A stretch of 64,000 nucleotides of DNA, taken from Coenobita brevimanus (Eukaryota; Arthropoda; Malacostraca; Decapoda; Coenobitidae). The notes below the pieces were generated by a model, which saw nothing but the letters and a program-made list of their open reading frames with translations, did not search any database and was not told the origin of the DNA. The position numbers were made by a program, and so were the translations under genes. How positions within the stretch are numbered: position 1 is the stretch's first letter; every line of letters begins with the position of its first letter. Positions 23,085 through 35,262 of this stretch are shown piece by piece. Location: assembly GCA_032717465.1 (NCBI GenBank), contig CM064715.1, forward strand, positions 34,233,201 to 34,297,200, read 5' to 3'.

Positions 23085-24098
23085 TACATCATTACTGTGA
23101 TGTCCACCCACCACACGCATCCAAAACTTCACGTAGCATGGTAGGAATAAACTCTACGAGATTGGAGCAGATATTTGGGCGCCGCAGCACACTGTCCCAC
23201 ACCTTGCGAGCTTTCATTTCTATAGCAGCCACTCCTTTCGTCTTCTACGTCCCAGTCTCTGCACATAATAGCCTACATATTTTCTACTGAGTTGATGTCA
23301 CACCCCTTTGTAGGCCAGTCAATTACATCTAACTCGGGGTGTGCACTCAACCAATCCCGCACCGACTTGCTACAGTGAACAAAGGAGTTATCATAAACAA
23401 ACATTATGAGCAATGAGTGAGGGATAGCCTTTGCTCTTACAGTTGGAATCAACACTTCCTCTAGTATTTGAATGTACTGTTGGCTGTTAAAACGTCCTTC
23501 TTTTTTCACTAGTTCACCCGGTCCATATCTCCACATCCACCCCCAAAATGACACCGCGTTCCGTCCGCATCTCCTTATCTCATTGATGCTCTCAGGACGG
23601 TATATTGTATTAGGGGGTCGCTAGCACTGTGTTGCACCAGACTCTAAAGAGGTGAATACCTTTTCATCACTGAATATAGTGGTTTTCCAGAATTCTACGT
23701 CCATGGGCAGGTATTGTAATGCAAATCCCAGCCGTGCCTCTGTGTGAGCGGTAGTCAAGGTTTCCTTAACGGGTGGGACATAACAGTGAATTTCTCCGTG
23801 ATGTAGACATCGACGTGTGGTGCGGTGGTGACAGGGCAGCTGCAGTTCTCAAGTTATTTGCACGGATAACATCATGGGTCTCTCCCGTGCGGTCTGCAAG
23901 ATCCTTTGGTCATCCTGACGACTTATCCGTCGTCAGTACGTCTTCCTCTTGCCATCGTTTGACCCAACTCCATACGATCTGCCTGGGGACTCCAAGTTCT
24001 TGAGCTATTGTTGGCAGTGGTGTCCCGGCCTGCCACATACCTATTATACGTCCCCGGGTAGAGATAACGTCGAGGGAATCAGCTCGTGGTGTTGCCAT
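23085..24098 (-). pseudogene. Tc1/mariner transposase, broken
   Basis: The N-terminus MATPRADSLDVISTRGRIIG leads into a helix-turn-helix (PTIAQELGVPRQIVWSWVKR), the DNA-binding part of Tc1 transposases. After a frameshift, the catalytic half shows VYDNSFVHCSKSVRDWL (second Asp), DVIDWPTKGCDINSVEN (final Glu) and VKKEGRFNSQQYIQILEEV. About 35 residues separate the Asp from the Glu, close to the DD34E pattern. A TAG follows VENM where Trp is usual. The protein would have cut and pasted the element between TA sites; this copy is dead. Confidence 0.9.
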
Positions 24099-25401
24099 AC
24101 CTGAGATTCAGATGTCAGTGATAAAATGGATTCAATCGTCTATGGAGAGACATAAGACTTTACCCAAACCTTACGGATTTCATAGGGAAGGAAAATATTA
24201 TGCTCTTTTTATACAGACCACATCATACTTGGCAATTACCATGCTTTACTTAAAAGTATTTCTATTGTTAACATATAAAAAGTAGATATGACTATTTACT
24301 CCTTATATATGCACATCCCAGTTATTTTATTTCAAAGACATCTTACTATAAAATTTATTTATAGGATTTAATTGTGAATTTTTCCATTAACATGCACAAC
24401 AGTGATAAGACCCTTATTAAAATAAAAACTGTCATTCATATTTGGCTAAAGCGATTAGCAGTCTACATTTCAGTATTTGTCACCATCATAATATTGTAAA
24501 AACAGTAGCAAACATACTGTACGCACTATTGATTATCAGTCGTATCGCTGTCGAAGTAACTACGTCGAATGTCTACCATTCTATACGAGGAGACTGGAGT
24601 CAGTGTATGTGAGGTTCGAGTGAGGAGGTAAACATGTGAGGGTCAGGGAGTGGGGGGGGGGGGGAGATGGCAGAACTATCGGGGAGTCTGTGGCGTAGGC
24701 ATTTCGTCTGGCTAACGGCGGGGTATTTTATGAAGATATTCTGCAACAAGCAATAGTTATATTGAAAATTGTGACATACGTCTCAGTCACTATCTGCAAT
24801 ACACCATCCCTTGAGTGTAACCAGTATCTCCCTAACTGTCTTATATTTATCAAAAAGCTTTCATGTGGTTTTAGTTCACCTTGGCAACCTCTCCATCGAC
24901 CGAAAATAGGGGTTTGATCGCCGAAACAAAAAAGCAACACCGTTTCGTACTTTGTGGTAACTTTGTTCAGTGCTTTTTGTATGTAGAGGGTTTTAATATT
25001 GTATGATCATAATAATTATGATGGAAAGATCACTCTGGGAACTTAAAATAATGGTATTTGTAGTTCATCTCCTAATGATCCGGTGCCACACGATAATGAT
25101 GTAACATTTTCAAAGGACGCTGAAACAAAAAGCTGTAATTTGTATGGCATAATCCATACACAGATATTTAATAAACTGTTATTAATCATGCATCATTACC
25201 TTCCCCCAGCCGCTGCATGATAAACTGATGGAAGAGTCATGATTCCTGTCAATATATCCTATCTGGACGAGTATCACAAGCAAAGCATCATCTTTGTCCA
25301 CACGTCTTATAATTACACAAAGGTATTCTCACAACAAACAGCAGTTTTCTTCGTATGCGTGTCGTTATTTGCTGCCTCCGGGTACTGCGTCGTATACAGC
25401 G
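24099..25401. other. Tc1-like element right internal region, non-coding
   Basis: Sequence between the transposase start and the right inverted repeat. It contains a G run near 24652-24664 and no frame I recognise. It may be the transposase leader plus an unidentified insertion. Confidence 0.4.
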
Positions 25402-25522
25402 TTGTCCGATTCTGTTCTCGAGCTGTGTCCAAGTAGCTGAGCCATCTAGTAGATAACTTAGCCATCATTCCTCATGGTAAGTGCGGATCTACGGCCGGTT
25501 GCAGGACTTTTGTCCATGACTG
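25402..25522 (-). repeat. Right terminal inverted repeat of the Tc1-like element
   Basis: Inverted partner of 16902-17022, ending ...CCATGACTG followed by the duplicated TA. Confidence 0.92.
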
Positions 25523-25524
25523 TA

Positions 25525-25673
25525 CCAGAGCTATACAATCTACACTCGGCCGTACTGACACTGAATTCCAGTGAAACTATGATTAAAACGAAACTGAGTC
25601 CCCTAGGCTCTTCTGCCTCCTTATATTGTATAGCCTTTCTTGCTTCTCCGGCATTCTAGGATGTGCTGGTACC
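25525..25673 (-). mobile_element. LTR C, part 2 of 3
   Basis: It continues the LTR from ...CACAAGTA: CCAGAGCTATACAATC, AAAACGAAACTGAG, GCATTCTAGGAT and TGCTGGTACC match the sister LTRs in order. It is cut at GGTACC by the poly-A tail (T run on this strand) of a Jockey-like LINE. Confidence 0.9.
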
Positions 25674-28080
25674 TTTTTTTTTTTTTTTTTTTTTTTTTTT
25701 GATAATAAATAGAGGAAGGAAAAACACAGGAAAAAAAAAAAAGTCCATGTGCCTAAAGGCATCCTCCATTCATAAAATACCTATAACGATTGGATTTAAA
25801 TTCGAAAGGATTAAATGTATGTGGGATGCAACACCCAAAAAGTGAATTCCAGAGAGTAGTAGTTCTGGGGATAAATGAATATTGATATGCAGAGGTTCTG
25901 CATTGTGGGGGAGAGAATGTGAGTTCATGGGCTCTCCCAGCTGCCCGAGTATTTCGGGAGAAAATGTGAAGGAAAGGCACAATTGAAGCCAGTTCGTCAG
26001 AAAACTTACGGTAAAAATATAGATAAAATAATGCTAAAGAAGCAACATCTCTACGTACTGATAATGGAGGAAGGTCCTTCTTTATGGCAGGATTATTGAT
26101 TAATCTAGTGGCTTTATTTTTATTTTTGTCCAACTGCCTCAGTGCAACCGCTCCACATCCATTCCACAGTGGTGAACAGTATTCGATCTGAGAACGCACA
26201 TGACTTGTATATTGTGGCCATCTGCTCGTCAGTGAAGAACTCACGAACTCCGTACATAAGTCCTAGTTTTTTAGAAGCATTTTTAGCAAGGGATTTAACA
26301 TACGCTGTCCAACTTAGGTTGGGGTTTAGAGTAACACCTACGATATCAATTGTAGTGGATATGGGAATATTGACATCATTTAAAATTATGTAAGAGTCTG
26401 AGGGATTCTTTCTATTGGAGAAATTAATGTATTTAGTTTTCTGAGCATTAAATGAGACCAGATTTTTTTTTGTCCCCAATGATTAATTTTAGAAAGGTCC
26501 TGGTTCAGAGAAATTGCTCTGTTTATATGGGAATTTATATCAAATTGTGTAAATGTGAAAGAACTATGAAGGGTCGAGTCATCAGCATAAGAGTGTATTG
26601 GGCTGTGTGTGACAGATAGGAGGTCATTAATATGAATGAGAAAGAGGGTTGGAACCAAAACTGATCCCTGAGGTACGCCAGCATTTATGGAATGAAACTG
26701 AGAATAAATTCCATCTACCATGACCAGTATTTTTCTATTATGAAGGTAAGAAAAAATTAGAGGAACCTGTGATGAAAGGCCATAGTGTGACAACTTAGAC
26801 AATAAGGCCTGGTGCCATACTCTGTCAAAAGCTTTTGAAATATCAAGTGCTACTGTGTGTGTTTCACCATGTTGGTCTATTGTTTAGTTAATCTGATGGG
26901 TAAGAAGGCAAAGAATATCTACAGTTGAATGTTCTTGTCTAAATCCACACTGCCGATCATTGATTAATTTATTAATTTCTAGATGCTTGACTATGTGTTT
27001 GCTAAATAGTGTCTCAAAAACTTTACTGAGAACGGAAGTTATTGCAATTGGTCTATAGTCTGATGGATCTGAAGTTGCCCCATTTTTAGGAACAGGATGG
27101 ATATTTGCTTCTTTCCAAGAGGCTGGAAAAATTGAGGTACGGATACATAAGCGGAAAAATTTTGCTAATACAGGAGCCAACACTGAGGAGCAATTATTAA
27201 GTACTATTGAAGGAATTTCATCTGGACCAGTGGCTTTGTCTGCTGAGAGATTCTGTAATACAGCTTAAATGTATCTGGTGTGAATCATAAAAAGAGGTAT
27301 TTGAGGGGAATCAAAATCAAGTACAGGAATATTGTGATTTTCTGTATTTAGGGTTGAGTTCGTTGATAAAATGTCAACAAGAAGGTTGGCTTTTCCACGT
27401 GGGTCACTTACTAGATTTCCATTCGGGAACTGTAACGGTTGAATGGAAAAGGTGGTAGTGAAGTTAGTTTTGAATGAATTAAGGGTTTACCAGAATATTT
27501 TATCATTTGGATTGTTTAGTAGTTTGTTAGCTTGTCTATGTAGAAAGTTTGTTTTTGAAAGATTGATAATAGTTTTGGCATGGTTTCTGATATTTTTATA
27601 ATAGTTACTCTAACACAATTGTGGTCAAACCATTTAGGAGAATTACATCTTTTTCTGTAAGTATGATGGGGAATGAATGTTTCCATGCCGACTTTAATGA
27701 AATCTTGTATGTGGCCCAGTGTGGAATTTGCATCTTGGGAGAAAAAGGAGGTCCAAGGAACATCCATGAGAAAATTTTGAAGTCCCTCCAAGTCTGCCCT
27801 GTCGTAGTGCCATTTAGTCATCACGACAGGTTCAGAGCAGGAGGGTGTGATAGGTGTTAAACTCGTGGCTTGAATCAGACAATGATCAGAGGATCTGAGG
27901 GGGGGATTTCACTTCGGCATTATAATTATCTGAATTGGTTGATAGAAACAAGTCCAATAGGTGAGGATTTTGATTGGGGTTGTCTGGTACATGGTTGGGT
28001 TGACTGACTAACCGGGTGAGATTAAATGAGTCTGCAAATAGCTCATATTCAAGACCAGAGTCATCAATTCTAGTTGAAAC
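25674..28080 (-). pseudogene. Jockey/CR1-like LINE, copy 2 (5' truncated)
   Basis: Same family as 3498-6120. The 3' poly-A appears as the T run at 25674-25700. The minus strand starts inside the endonuclease (GLEYELFADSFNLTRLVSQP), then the linker, then RT with DYRPIAITSVLSKVFETLF, GVPQGSVLVPTLFL (motif B) and YADDSTLHSS (motif C). The C-terminus reads RTSAYQYSFIPRTTTLWNSL. It is broken by stops near 26884 and 27500 and by a T-run frameshift near 26465. It lies inside the leftmost LTR, between GGTACC and TGTCCCTAAC, which are adjacent in the sister LTR. I see no clear target-site duplication. Confidence 0.92.
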
Positions 28081-28317
28081 TGTCCCTAACAACAACAGTT
28101 ACCAAATTAGAGACATCCTAAACATGCCAGAGCTTTCTTACGTTACATAACACTCTAAATGCTTTAGCATACTAAAATAAAATTACATAATTTATCATTC
28201 ATATATATATAAAAAAAAAACATTATAAAGAAAAAGAGCTTAGAAATTATTGTATAACTTTACAAAGTAACTCTGCGCACACACTAGCAGACTAACTGGC
28301 AACTCTGACATGTAACA
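28081..28317 (-). mobile_element. LTR C, part 3 of 3
   Basis: TGTCCCTAACAACAACAGTT to ...CTGACATGTAACA matches the last 240 bp of the other LTRs. The terminal GTAACA is the inverted partner of the starting TGTTAC. Confidence 0.9.
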
Positions 28318-29196
28318 GAAAATGGAGAACCACGAGGAACCCCCTCCAGTACTATCTAACTACCAAATCCCGCTTCTTATCACTACCCCCTTCCTAGTCA
28401 TTCTGTCGTCCCAACAAAACTACACAATATATGCACACATACTCCTTAATCCAAATGAAACATCTAATTGTACACAAAATAATCCTTCAACTTATCAGGT
28501 TTTCTTCTGTGCCGCTTCTGACTACGTCCACTTAGTCCACTCCTGAAATGACCTGGTCCTCTTCTTGATTCAGTTCTTCCCTTGGGAAACTGTCACCATC
28601 CTCTCATACTTCAGTTCCTGGACCCTCCTCAACATCATTGATTACAGTGTCTGGATTCTTCAGGGACATCCCAGCTGTACAGTCCTGGCCCATGGTACTG
28701 CCACAGACGATTTCTGTGTACCACCTTTGGGCGAGACTTCTTGCCTCCCCAGTTCTTGGTACGTTACGTCCAACAGGTGGTCCATAACAATGTAAGGCCC
28801 GTCCCACAGGCTCTGCAGCTTCGGTGACTGCCCCCTCTTTCACTGAGGATTTTACAGCCAAACACTGACACCATCCATGAAGCTCACCTCAGTTGCCTTG
28901 ACATCATACATGCAATTCATCACTTCGCCTGAAACCTTTAGAGCATCTCACACTTGATGATGTACCTCACACAGTCTTTCCTGAAGATGTTTTACATAGC
29001 TGGAGGTGTCTAGAGGCAGCTCTTCACCATGTGATCTTCCCATTAACAAATCATTAGGTAAACATAACCTGTGGCCCAGAATCAGTTTTGCAGGATGTAG
29101 CCGGTAGACTTATGGGATGCAGACCGATGTATCATCTGCATTGTAGGTAATTTCTGGTCACATTCCATTTGTCCTTCTACGTAGTACTTGGCCACT

Positions 29197-29700
29197 TTAT
29201 GTCCCAGGGTCCAGTTGATTTTCTCCACCATTAGACTCGAAGTTTCTACCCTGGTCTGACTGTAGCTCTTGTGGCATCCCAAAACGACAGAAAAACTGGT
29301 CAACCAACACCTGAGCAACACTCACAGCCACTTGACTGGGGATGGCATAGGCTTCTGGCAACTTTGTGAAGTAGTCCATGGCAACACATATATTCCGGTT
29401 TCCTCTTTCAGTGAGTATAAAAGGTCCAGCAGTGTCCACCAGGACTCCTTCCATCGGTGCACCCACTTGTTACACCTGAAGAGGGGTGCAACCACATTTC
29501 TTGGGCCCCTGCATACATCACAGGCCCGACACCACTCGTCAACATTCTGTCGTGTGCCAATCCAGCAGAACCTCTGTCTCAGCCAACTTAGAGTTTTCTT
29601 CATTCCCAGGTGCCCACAAGTGATCTGGTTGTGGGACTCATCCAAGATCTCAGACCTCATTTTCTTCGAAACAACCACTTGCCAATACAGTACTTGCTGA
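29197..29700 (-). pseudogene. Gypsy-type integrase, unit 1
   Basis: It shows the zinc-binding HHCC module (ESHNQITCGHLGMKKTL then EWCRACDVC), followed in another frame by the start of the catalytic core: VDTAGPF supplies the first Asp, then VAMDYFTKLPEAYA and FGMPQELQSDQGRNFES supply the second Asp. The catalytic Glu region is decayed. A frameshift near 29450 separates the two modules. Integrases of this family insert the cDNA into chromosomes. Confidence 0.9.
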
Positions 29701-29959
29701 GGCTATCGGGTGTCTCCCACTGACACTCCAGTAGTACATTGTTCAAACAAAGAAGGTCCCATTGACTACAGTAACTCTTAGACACAGGGCTAAACCTGGA
29801 AACCTCTTCTCAAGATGGTCGCACTGTACTCCGCTGCAGCACTGTAGTACTGGTCGTAAATCTGCATCCTCCATCTGTATCTGCTTCAGGTATTCTTCAT
29901 CTGACACTGGCCCTGTCACTAGAATATGGTGACATTCCTTGCTAAAATTACCATTCCTA

Positions 29960-31610
29960 CTACACTGCCTGCTGTCTGTTCTTCTGTCTTCTTGTACACT
30001 CAGTCAATGTTCCTCTTGCATTTCCCCAGTGGTAGGGCTTCTTTGGAATAACTGGCTGGTTGTTGCCTCTCATCACCACATCCTTCTCGTATTTTGCAGC
30101 CTTCAGGCAGTCCTTCTCATTTGGACAATAATAGCTCAAGTCACCCATCTCACCACATGTCCAACACCCATTTGTTGCATTTGTGGGTTTCCTTGCACTG
30201 CTCTGTTCTTGCTGCTTCTTCCATTTGTAACAATCCACCTTCTTATGTCCTGGCTTCTTGTAGAACTAGAATCCTCCTCCGGTCTTCTCCTGTTCCCTCT
30301 TCCATAAGCAGTCCACTTTCATATGTCCTGGTTTTTCACAGTACCAGCAACTTCATTCAAAATATTCCCGCTTCGTGTACCTGCCCCTTTCTTGCCTTAA
30401 ATCCTGCGCTACAACATGCCTGAAAATTGGATGTACTGGACCTGATGTAGGACACATTTTCTAGAGCCCTGGATAGTGTCTCTTGCATGCTTCTGGGTTG
30501 TGCCTGCTTCACTTGCACTTTCAACTGCATTCTTTCTCAGGGGCATCGATAAACTGGTCCCTCTGAAGAATAGCCAACTGGATAGTAGCCGCTCCAGAGT
30601 ACATCTTATGTGTCATACTCTCCAGGTAATGAGAAAGCTGCTGTAGGGATTCGCCTCGAGCCCGTACATGGCTCCAGAACCTTGCTCTGTAAACCTCAGT
30701 CTGGTACTTGGTCCCATAACTGCGTTCCAGCACTCCCAGTAGGGACTGATAACTGTTCCTCTCCTATACTGACAACTGGTACTGAATCACATTGCGACAC
30801 CCTTGAGGCTAGCAGCAAGCTGCACTGCCCTCTTCCTATCATCTCAACCATTCTGATCAGCAAGTAACTCAAACTGCACACGGTAAGCTTCCCAAGATAT
30901 TCTACCATCAAACTCCTGTGGTTTCTTTTTAACTGGACCCCATTATAGATATGCACTTCACTGGTTTGGGGTCTAAAAACCAGGGCATCATAATTAAGTT
31001 CGGGACTTAGAATTTCTCCATTCTGATTATTCAACCCAGTAATTCTTCCTTTAGATGCTTGGGATTCATCAAGATCCACCGTATGCTGTCTTTTTTTTTT
31101 TTTTTCTTCATATGCTCCCTGTACACTAAACTGAGGCTCAGCAGTGCAATATTTCTCTACAGCCTCAATACTCCCATGAAATATTTTCATATGGCCGTCA
31201 ACATGCTTCAGCTGGTTGTTTACATGCTATCTGCACTCCACCACATTATTGCTTACCTCGTACTTCTGCATCTTTAGCTTGCAATCTACTTCCTCTTTAA
31301 ACTGTTGCTGTTCTTCCTTCATTTCCCTAATGAAAGCATCTAGCTGCCCTTGCATCCTCAGTTGTAATTCTTTCTATTGTTCCAGTAGTGTCTCTTGAAG
31401 CTGTTCATATTATTATCATATTGTTATTTCTGTTCTTCACTTTGTGGCTCTGGCTGTTCAATCTATGCCTGCAATTGTTCTGCGATGTCTATCTGTCTTT
31501 CATTCCGTGGTTGTAATTGTACACTTTGTGCTTGTAGTTGTACACTTTGTGCTTTTTAATAGCTTCATGACTGCAGCCAGAGATGCCTCCTCCAGCCTAG
31601 CTTGACCTCC
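29960..31610 (-). pseudogene. Gypsy-type gag, unit 1
   Basis: The N-terminal part is a Gln/Glu/Lys-rich likely coiled coil (LDAFIREMKEEQQQFKEEV near 31300). The capsid-like part holds YQTEVYRARFWSHVRARGES and LAILQRDQFIDA near 30550-30700. A zinc-knuckle region at about 30150 reads CWTCGEMGDLSYYC: CX2C is kept, but the position usually held by His is Asp. Several stops and frameshifts are present. Gag would form the particle that carries the element RNA. Confidence 0.85.
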
Positions 31611-31690
31611 TGTCCATACACCTTCTGCCTCAGTGTCGAAGGTTTGACTCACTGCAGTACCTTTCTAACAATCCACATTCCTGACGCCAC

Positions 31691-32290
31691 TGTTACATCC
31701 CCGCCCCACACTGCCACAGGGCCCAAAAACAGTAGTTCAGTACAGGAAGGGTGTTGCCCAGTGAGTTGTTCTTCCAGTTGTCATCCTTTCAGTATGCAGC
31801 AACAAGATTAGCTCAGGCATGGTCAATAAACACTGGCTTCTCATGTTCGCAGTTTTTATTCACCAAATAATTAAATACAATGCTTGGGAACTGCACTTCA
31901 CTGTTTTCACAAGTACCATAGCTATACAATCTTCACTAGGCCGTAGTGACACTGAACTGCATTAAAACTACAATTAAAACGAAACTGAGCCCCCTAGGCT
32001 TTCCACCTCCTTACATAGCCTTCCTTGTTCCTCCAGCATTCTAGGATCTGCTGGTACCTGTCCATAACAACAGCAGCTACCAAACTGGAGGCATCCAAAA
32101 TATACCAGAGTTTTCTTACATTACATAGCACTCTAACTATTCTAGCATACAAGCTGAAATAATATTACATAATTTAACAGTCACATAAATATAAACGATA
32201 TACAAAAAAAGAGCATAAAGATTAATGTATAACTTTACAAAGTAACTCTTCTCACACTAGGACTCTAACTGGCAACTCTGACATGTAACA
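31691..32290 (-). mobile_element. LTR B, intact, 600 bp
   Basis: It begins TGTTACATCCCC and ends CTGACATGTAACA, giving a TGTTAC/GTAACA inverted terminus. It is shared by both internal units, as 5' LTR of unit 1 and 3' LTR of unit 2, as in LTR-internal-LTR-internal-LTR arrays made by recombination between LTRs. On the minus strand it is followed by TGGCGTCAGGAATGTGG (31673-31689), a plausible tRNA primer-binding site because it begins with TGG. Confidence 0.92.
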
Positions 32291-33063
32291 GAAACTGTGA
32301 GAACCATTGGGAACCCTCCAGTACTACCTAACTACCATATCCTGCTTCTTAACACTACCCCATCCCTAGCCATTTTGTCGTCCCAACAAAACTACACAAT
32401 GTATACAAACAAAATTCGTAATCCAAATGAAACATCTAATTATATACAAAATAATTCTTCTACTTCTCATGTTTTCTTCTATTTCGCTTCTGACGGTGTC
32501 CACTTAGTCCACTTTTCCTAGAATGACCTTGTCCTCTTCTTGATTCAATTTTTCCCTCGGGAAACTATCACCATCCTCTCATACTTCGGCTCCTGGGCCC
32601 TCCTCAACATCACTGGCTACAGGTGAGCACCATTCTTCACGACATACCAACTGTACAGTCCTGGCCCATGGTACTGCCACAGACGATTTATGTGTACCAC
32701 CTTTGGGCGAGACTTCCTGCCCCCCCAGTTCTTGGTATGTTACATCCAACAGGCAGTCAAAACAGTGTAGGGCCCATCCCACGGGCTCTGTAGCTTCGGT
32801 GACTGCCCTTTCATTGAGGATTGTACATCCAAACACTTACCATTCTTGAAGCTCACCTCACTTGCCTTGGCATCATACATGTGATTCATCACTTCGCCTG
32901 AAAACTTTAGAGCTTCTCATACTTGATGATGTACCTCAGCCAGCCTTTCCTGAAGATCCTTCACGTAGCTGGAGGTGTCTGTAGGAAGCTCATCACCAGG
33001 AGGTCTTCCCATTAACAAGCCGATAAGTAAACATAATCCGAGGCCCAGTATCACTTTTGCAGG

Positions 33064-33417
33064 GGGGAGGCGGTGGCTGAATCGGTAGAGAGGCGGCCTG
33101 CAGTCCTGTTGGACCCAGGTTCGAATCCCGGCTGGGGCAGGGAACAGTTTAAGGATTTGAATTTCATATAAGCAGACTTTCCTGATCTACCAGATGACCC
33201 GCCGACATGTCAGAAAAGTACCCCCGCTAATACCAATACACCAGTCCTGTATGAGACAGCCCAAGCATGTATTCAATATGGACGGTGGGTGTTAGCGCCG
33301 AAGTGGTGACATGTAGAGAGGTGTATGGTATGTAGGAGGACTACTGGGCCTTGAGTGCAGGCTGTGAAGCCTATGCCCAGAGTCGAACACATAAAAAAAA
33401 AAAAAAAAAAAAAAAAA
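33064..33417 (+). mobile_element. tRNA-derived SINE with poly-A tail
   Basis: The head is strongly tRNA-like: A-box-like GTGGCTGAATCGGTAGAG and a perfect B box GGTTCGAATCCC, about 35 bases apart. A body of about 270 bp follows, ending in a pure A run (33393-33417). Unit 1 is uninterrupted at the same place (TTTTGCAGGATGTAG then CGGTAGAC near 29090), giving a paralogous empty site. No clear target-site duplication is visible. It is too long and too tail-rich to be a functional tRNA gene. Confidence 0.85.
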
Positions 33418-33605
33418 CTGGTAAACTCGAGGGATGCAGACTGAGATGCCATCCTCATCACAGGTAATTTTTGGTCACATTCCATTTGTCCCTAAACACA
33501 GTACTTGGCCAGTTCTTGTCCCAGGGTCCCGTTGAATTTATCCACCGTCCCATCTGACTATGGCCTTAGTGGCATCATTCTGGTCTTCTTGATCCCCAGT
33601 AACTT

Positions 33606-34281
33606 TCAGCACTCACAGAACACAGCAGACCCGAAGTTTCTACCCTGGTCTGAACGTAGCTCTTGTAGCATCCCAGAACAACAGAAAAACTGGTCAACCA
33701 ACACCTTAGGAAGTGTTGCAGCCTCCTCACTGGGGAATGCATTGGCTTCTGACAACTTTGTGAAGTACCGGTACTGATTTCCTCTTTCAGTGAGTGTTAA
33801 AGGTCCAGCAATGGCCACTGACTCTTTCCATCGGTGCACCCACTTGGTATAGCTTAAGAGGGGTGCAACAACGTTTCTTGGGTCCCTTCATGGCACAGCA
33901 CACATCACAGGCCGGACACCATTCTTCAACATCCTGCCGCATGCCAGCCCAGTGGAACCTCTGTTGCAGCCGATTTAGAGTTTTCCTCACTCCCAGGTGC
34001 CCACAAGTGATCTGGTTATGGGACTCATCCAAGATCTGTGACCTCATATTCTTCAGAAAAACCAGTTGCCAATACTTGCTGAGGTTATCGGGTGTCTCCC
34101 ACTGATGCTTCAGTAGTCCATTTTTCAAACAAAGAAGGTCCCATTGACTCCAGTAACTCTTAGACACGGGCTGGATCTGGAAACCTTTTCCCAAGATGGT
34201 CGCACTGTTCCCCACTGAAGCCACTCTAGCACTGTTTGTAAATCTGCGTCCTCCGTCCGTATCGACTTCAAGTCTCTTCAT
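33606..34281 (-). pseudogene. Gypsy-type integrase, unit 2
   Basis: An open 164-codon frame holds the pre-integrase linker (SKSYWSQWDLLCLKNGLL), the HHCC module (ESHNQITCGHLGVRKTL then EWCPACDVC) and the start of the core (LYQVGAPMERV). A frameshift near 33830 leads to ERGNQYRYFTKLSEANAFPS and LVDQFFC...ELRSDQGRNFGSA. It is somewhat better preserved than unit 1 in the zinc module. Confidence 0.9.
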
Positions 34282-35164
34282 CTGACACTGGCCCTGTCAC
34301 TACAGTATGGTGACATTTCTTGCTAAAATTCCCATTCCTACTACACTGCCTGTCGTCCATTCTTCTGTCATCTTGTACACTATCAATCAAGGTTCTCTTG
34401 CACTTCCTCAGTGGTTGTGCTTCTTGGGAATAACTGACCGGTTGTTGCCTCTCATCACCAGCCTTTACTAAATTACCCTCATCCTTTTCATCTGAAGCTT
34501 TCATCTTGTCGTCTTTCTCATTTGGACAATCATAGCAATTCTAGAGCCCTGGCTAGTGCTTCTTGCATGCTTCTGGGTTTTGCCTACTTCACTTGCACTT
34601 TCAACTCTGCATTATCAGGAGCATCGATAAACTGGTCCCTCAGAAGAATAGCCAACTGGTTTAGTGCCGCTCCAGGGTACACTTTGTGTGCTATACTCTC
34701 CAGGTCATGAGCAAGCTGCTGTAGGGATTCGCCTTGAGCCCTTACATGGCTCCAGTACCTTGCTCTGTAAACCTCAGTCTGGTACATGGTCGCATAGCTG
34801 CATTCCAGCACTCCTACTAGGGACTGTTAACTGTTCCTCTCCTCTACTGACAACTGGTGCAGAATCTCTATTGCAACCCACCTGAGGTTAGTAGCAAGCT
34901 GCACTGCCCTCTGTCTATCATTTCAACCATTCTGAACAGCAAGTAACTCAAACTACACACGGTAAGCTTCCCTAGATACTCTACCATCAAATTCCTGAGG
35001 TTTCATTTTAACTGCACCTCATTATAGCCATGCTCTTCACTGCTTTGGGGCCTGAAAACTGGGGTATCATAATTAAGTCCAGGACATTAAATTTCTGCAT
35101 TCTGATTATTCATCCCTGTAATTCTACATTTAGATGCTTGGGATTCGTCAGGATCCACATACAC

Positions 35165-35262
<98 letters not shown>

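Larger units (their letters stand above)
16902..25522 (-). mobile_element. Tc1/mariner-like transposon, 8.6 kb with nested CR1
   Basis: Both ends carry the same inverted terminus, CAGTCATGGACAAAAG, typical of Tc1-like elements. The inverted match continues for about 120 bp on each side. The flanking dinucleotide TA is duplicated (16900-16901 and 25523-25524). The sister LTR at 31691 reads CACAAGTACCATAGC where this one reads CACAAGTA, element, TACCAGAGC, so the empty target is known. A broken Tc1 transposase lies at 23085-24098 on the minus strand. A CR1 LINE (17743-21730) and a long GT repeat account for about half the length; the rest is unassigned internal sequence. Confidence 0.92.
28318..31690 (-). 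mobile_element. Gypsy-type LTR element, internal unit 1 (gag and integrase only)
   Basis: Minus-strand internal region between LTR B (acting as 5' LTR) and LTR C (3' LTR). The order is gag (about 31600 to 29960), then directly the linker and integrase (29700 to 29200), then a post-integrase region. At about 3.4 kb it is far shorter than a complete gypsy internal region, because protease, reverse transcriptase and RNase H are absent. Unit 2 has the same junction, so the deletion predates their separation. No clear polypurine tract sits next to the 3' LTR. Confidence 0.88.

Noticed and set aside
33064..33140. Functional tRNA gene
   Set aside because: Boxes A and B are good, but I could not fold a clean cloverleaf by eye, and the sequence runs on into a SINE body and poly-A tail.
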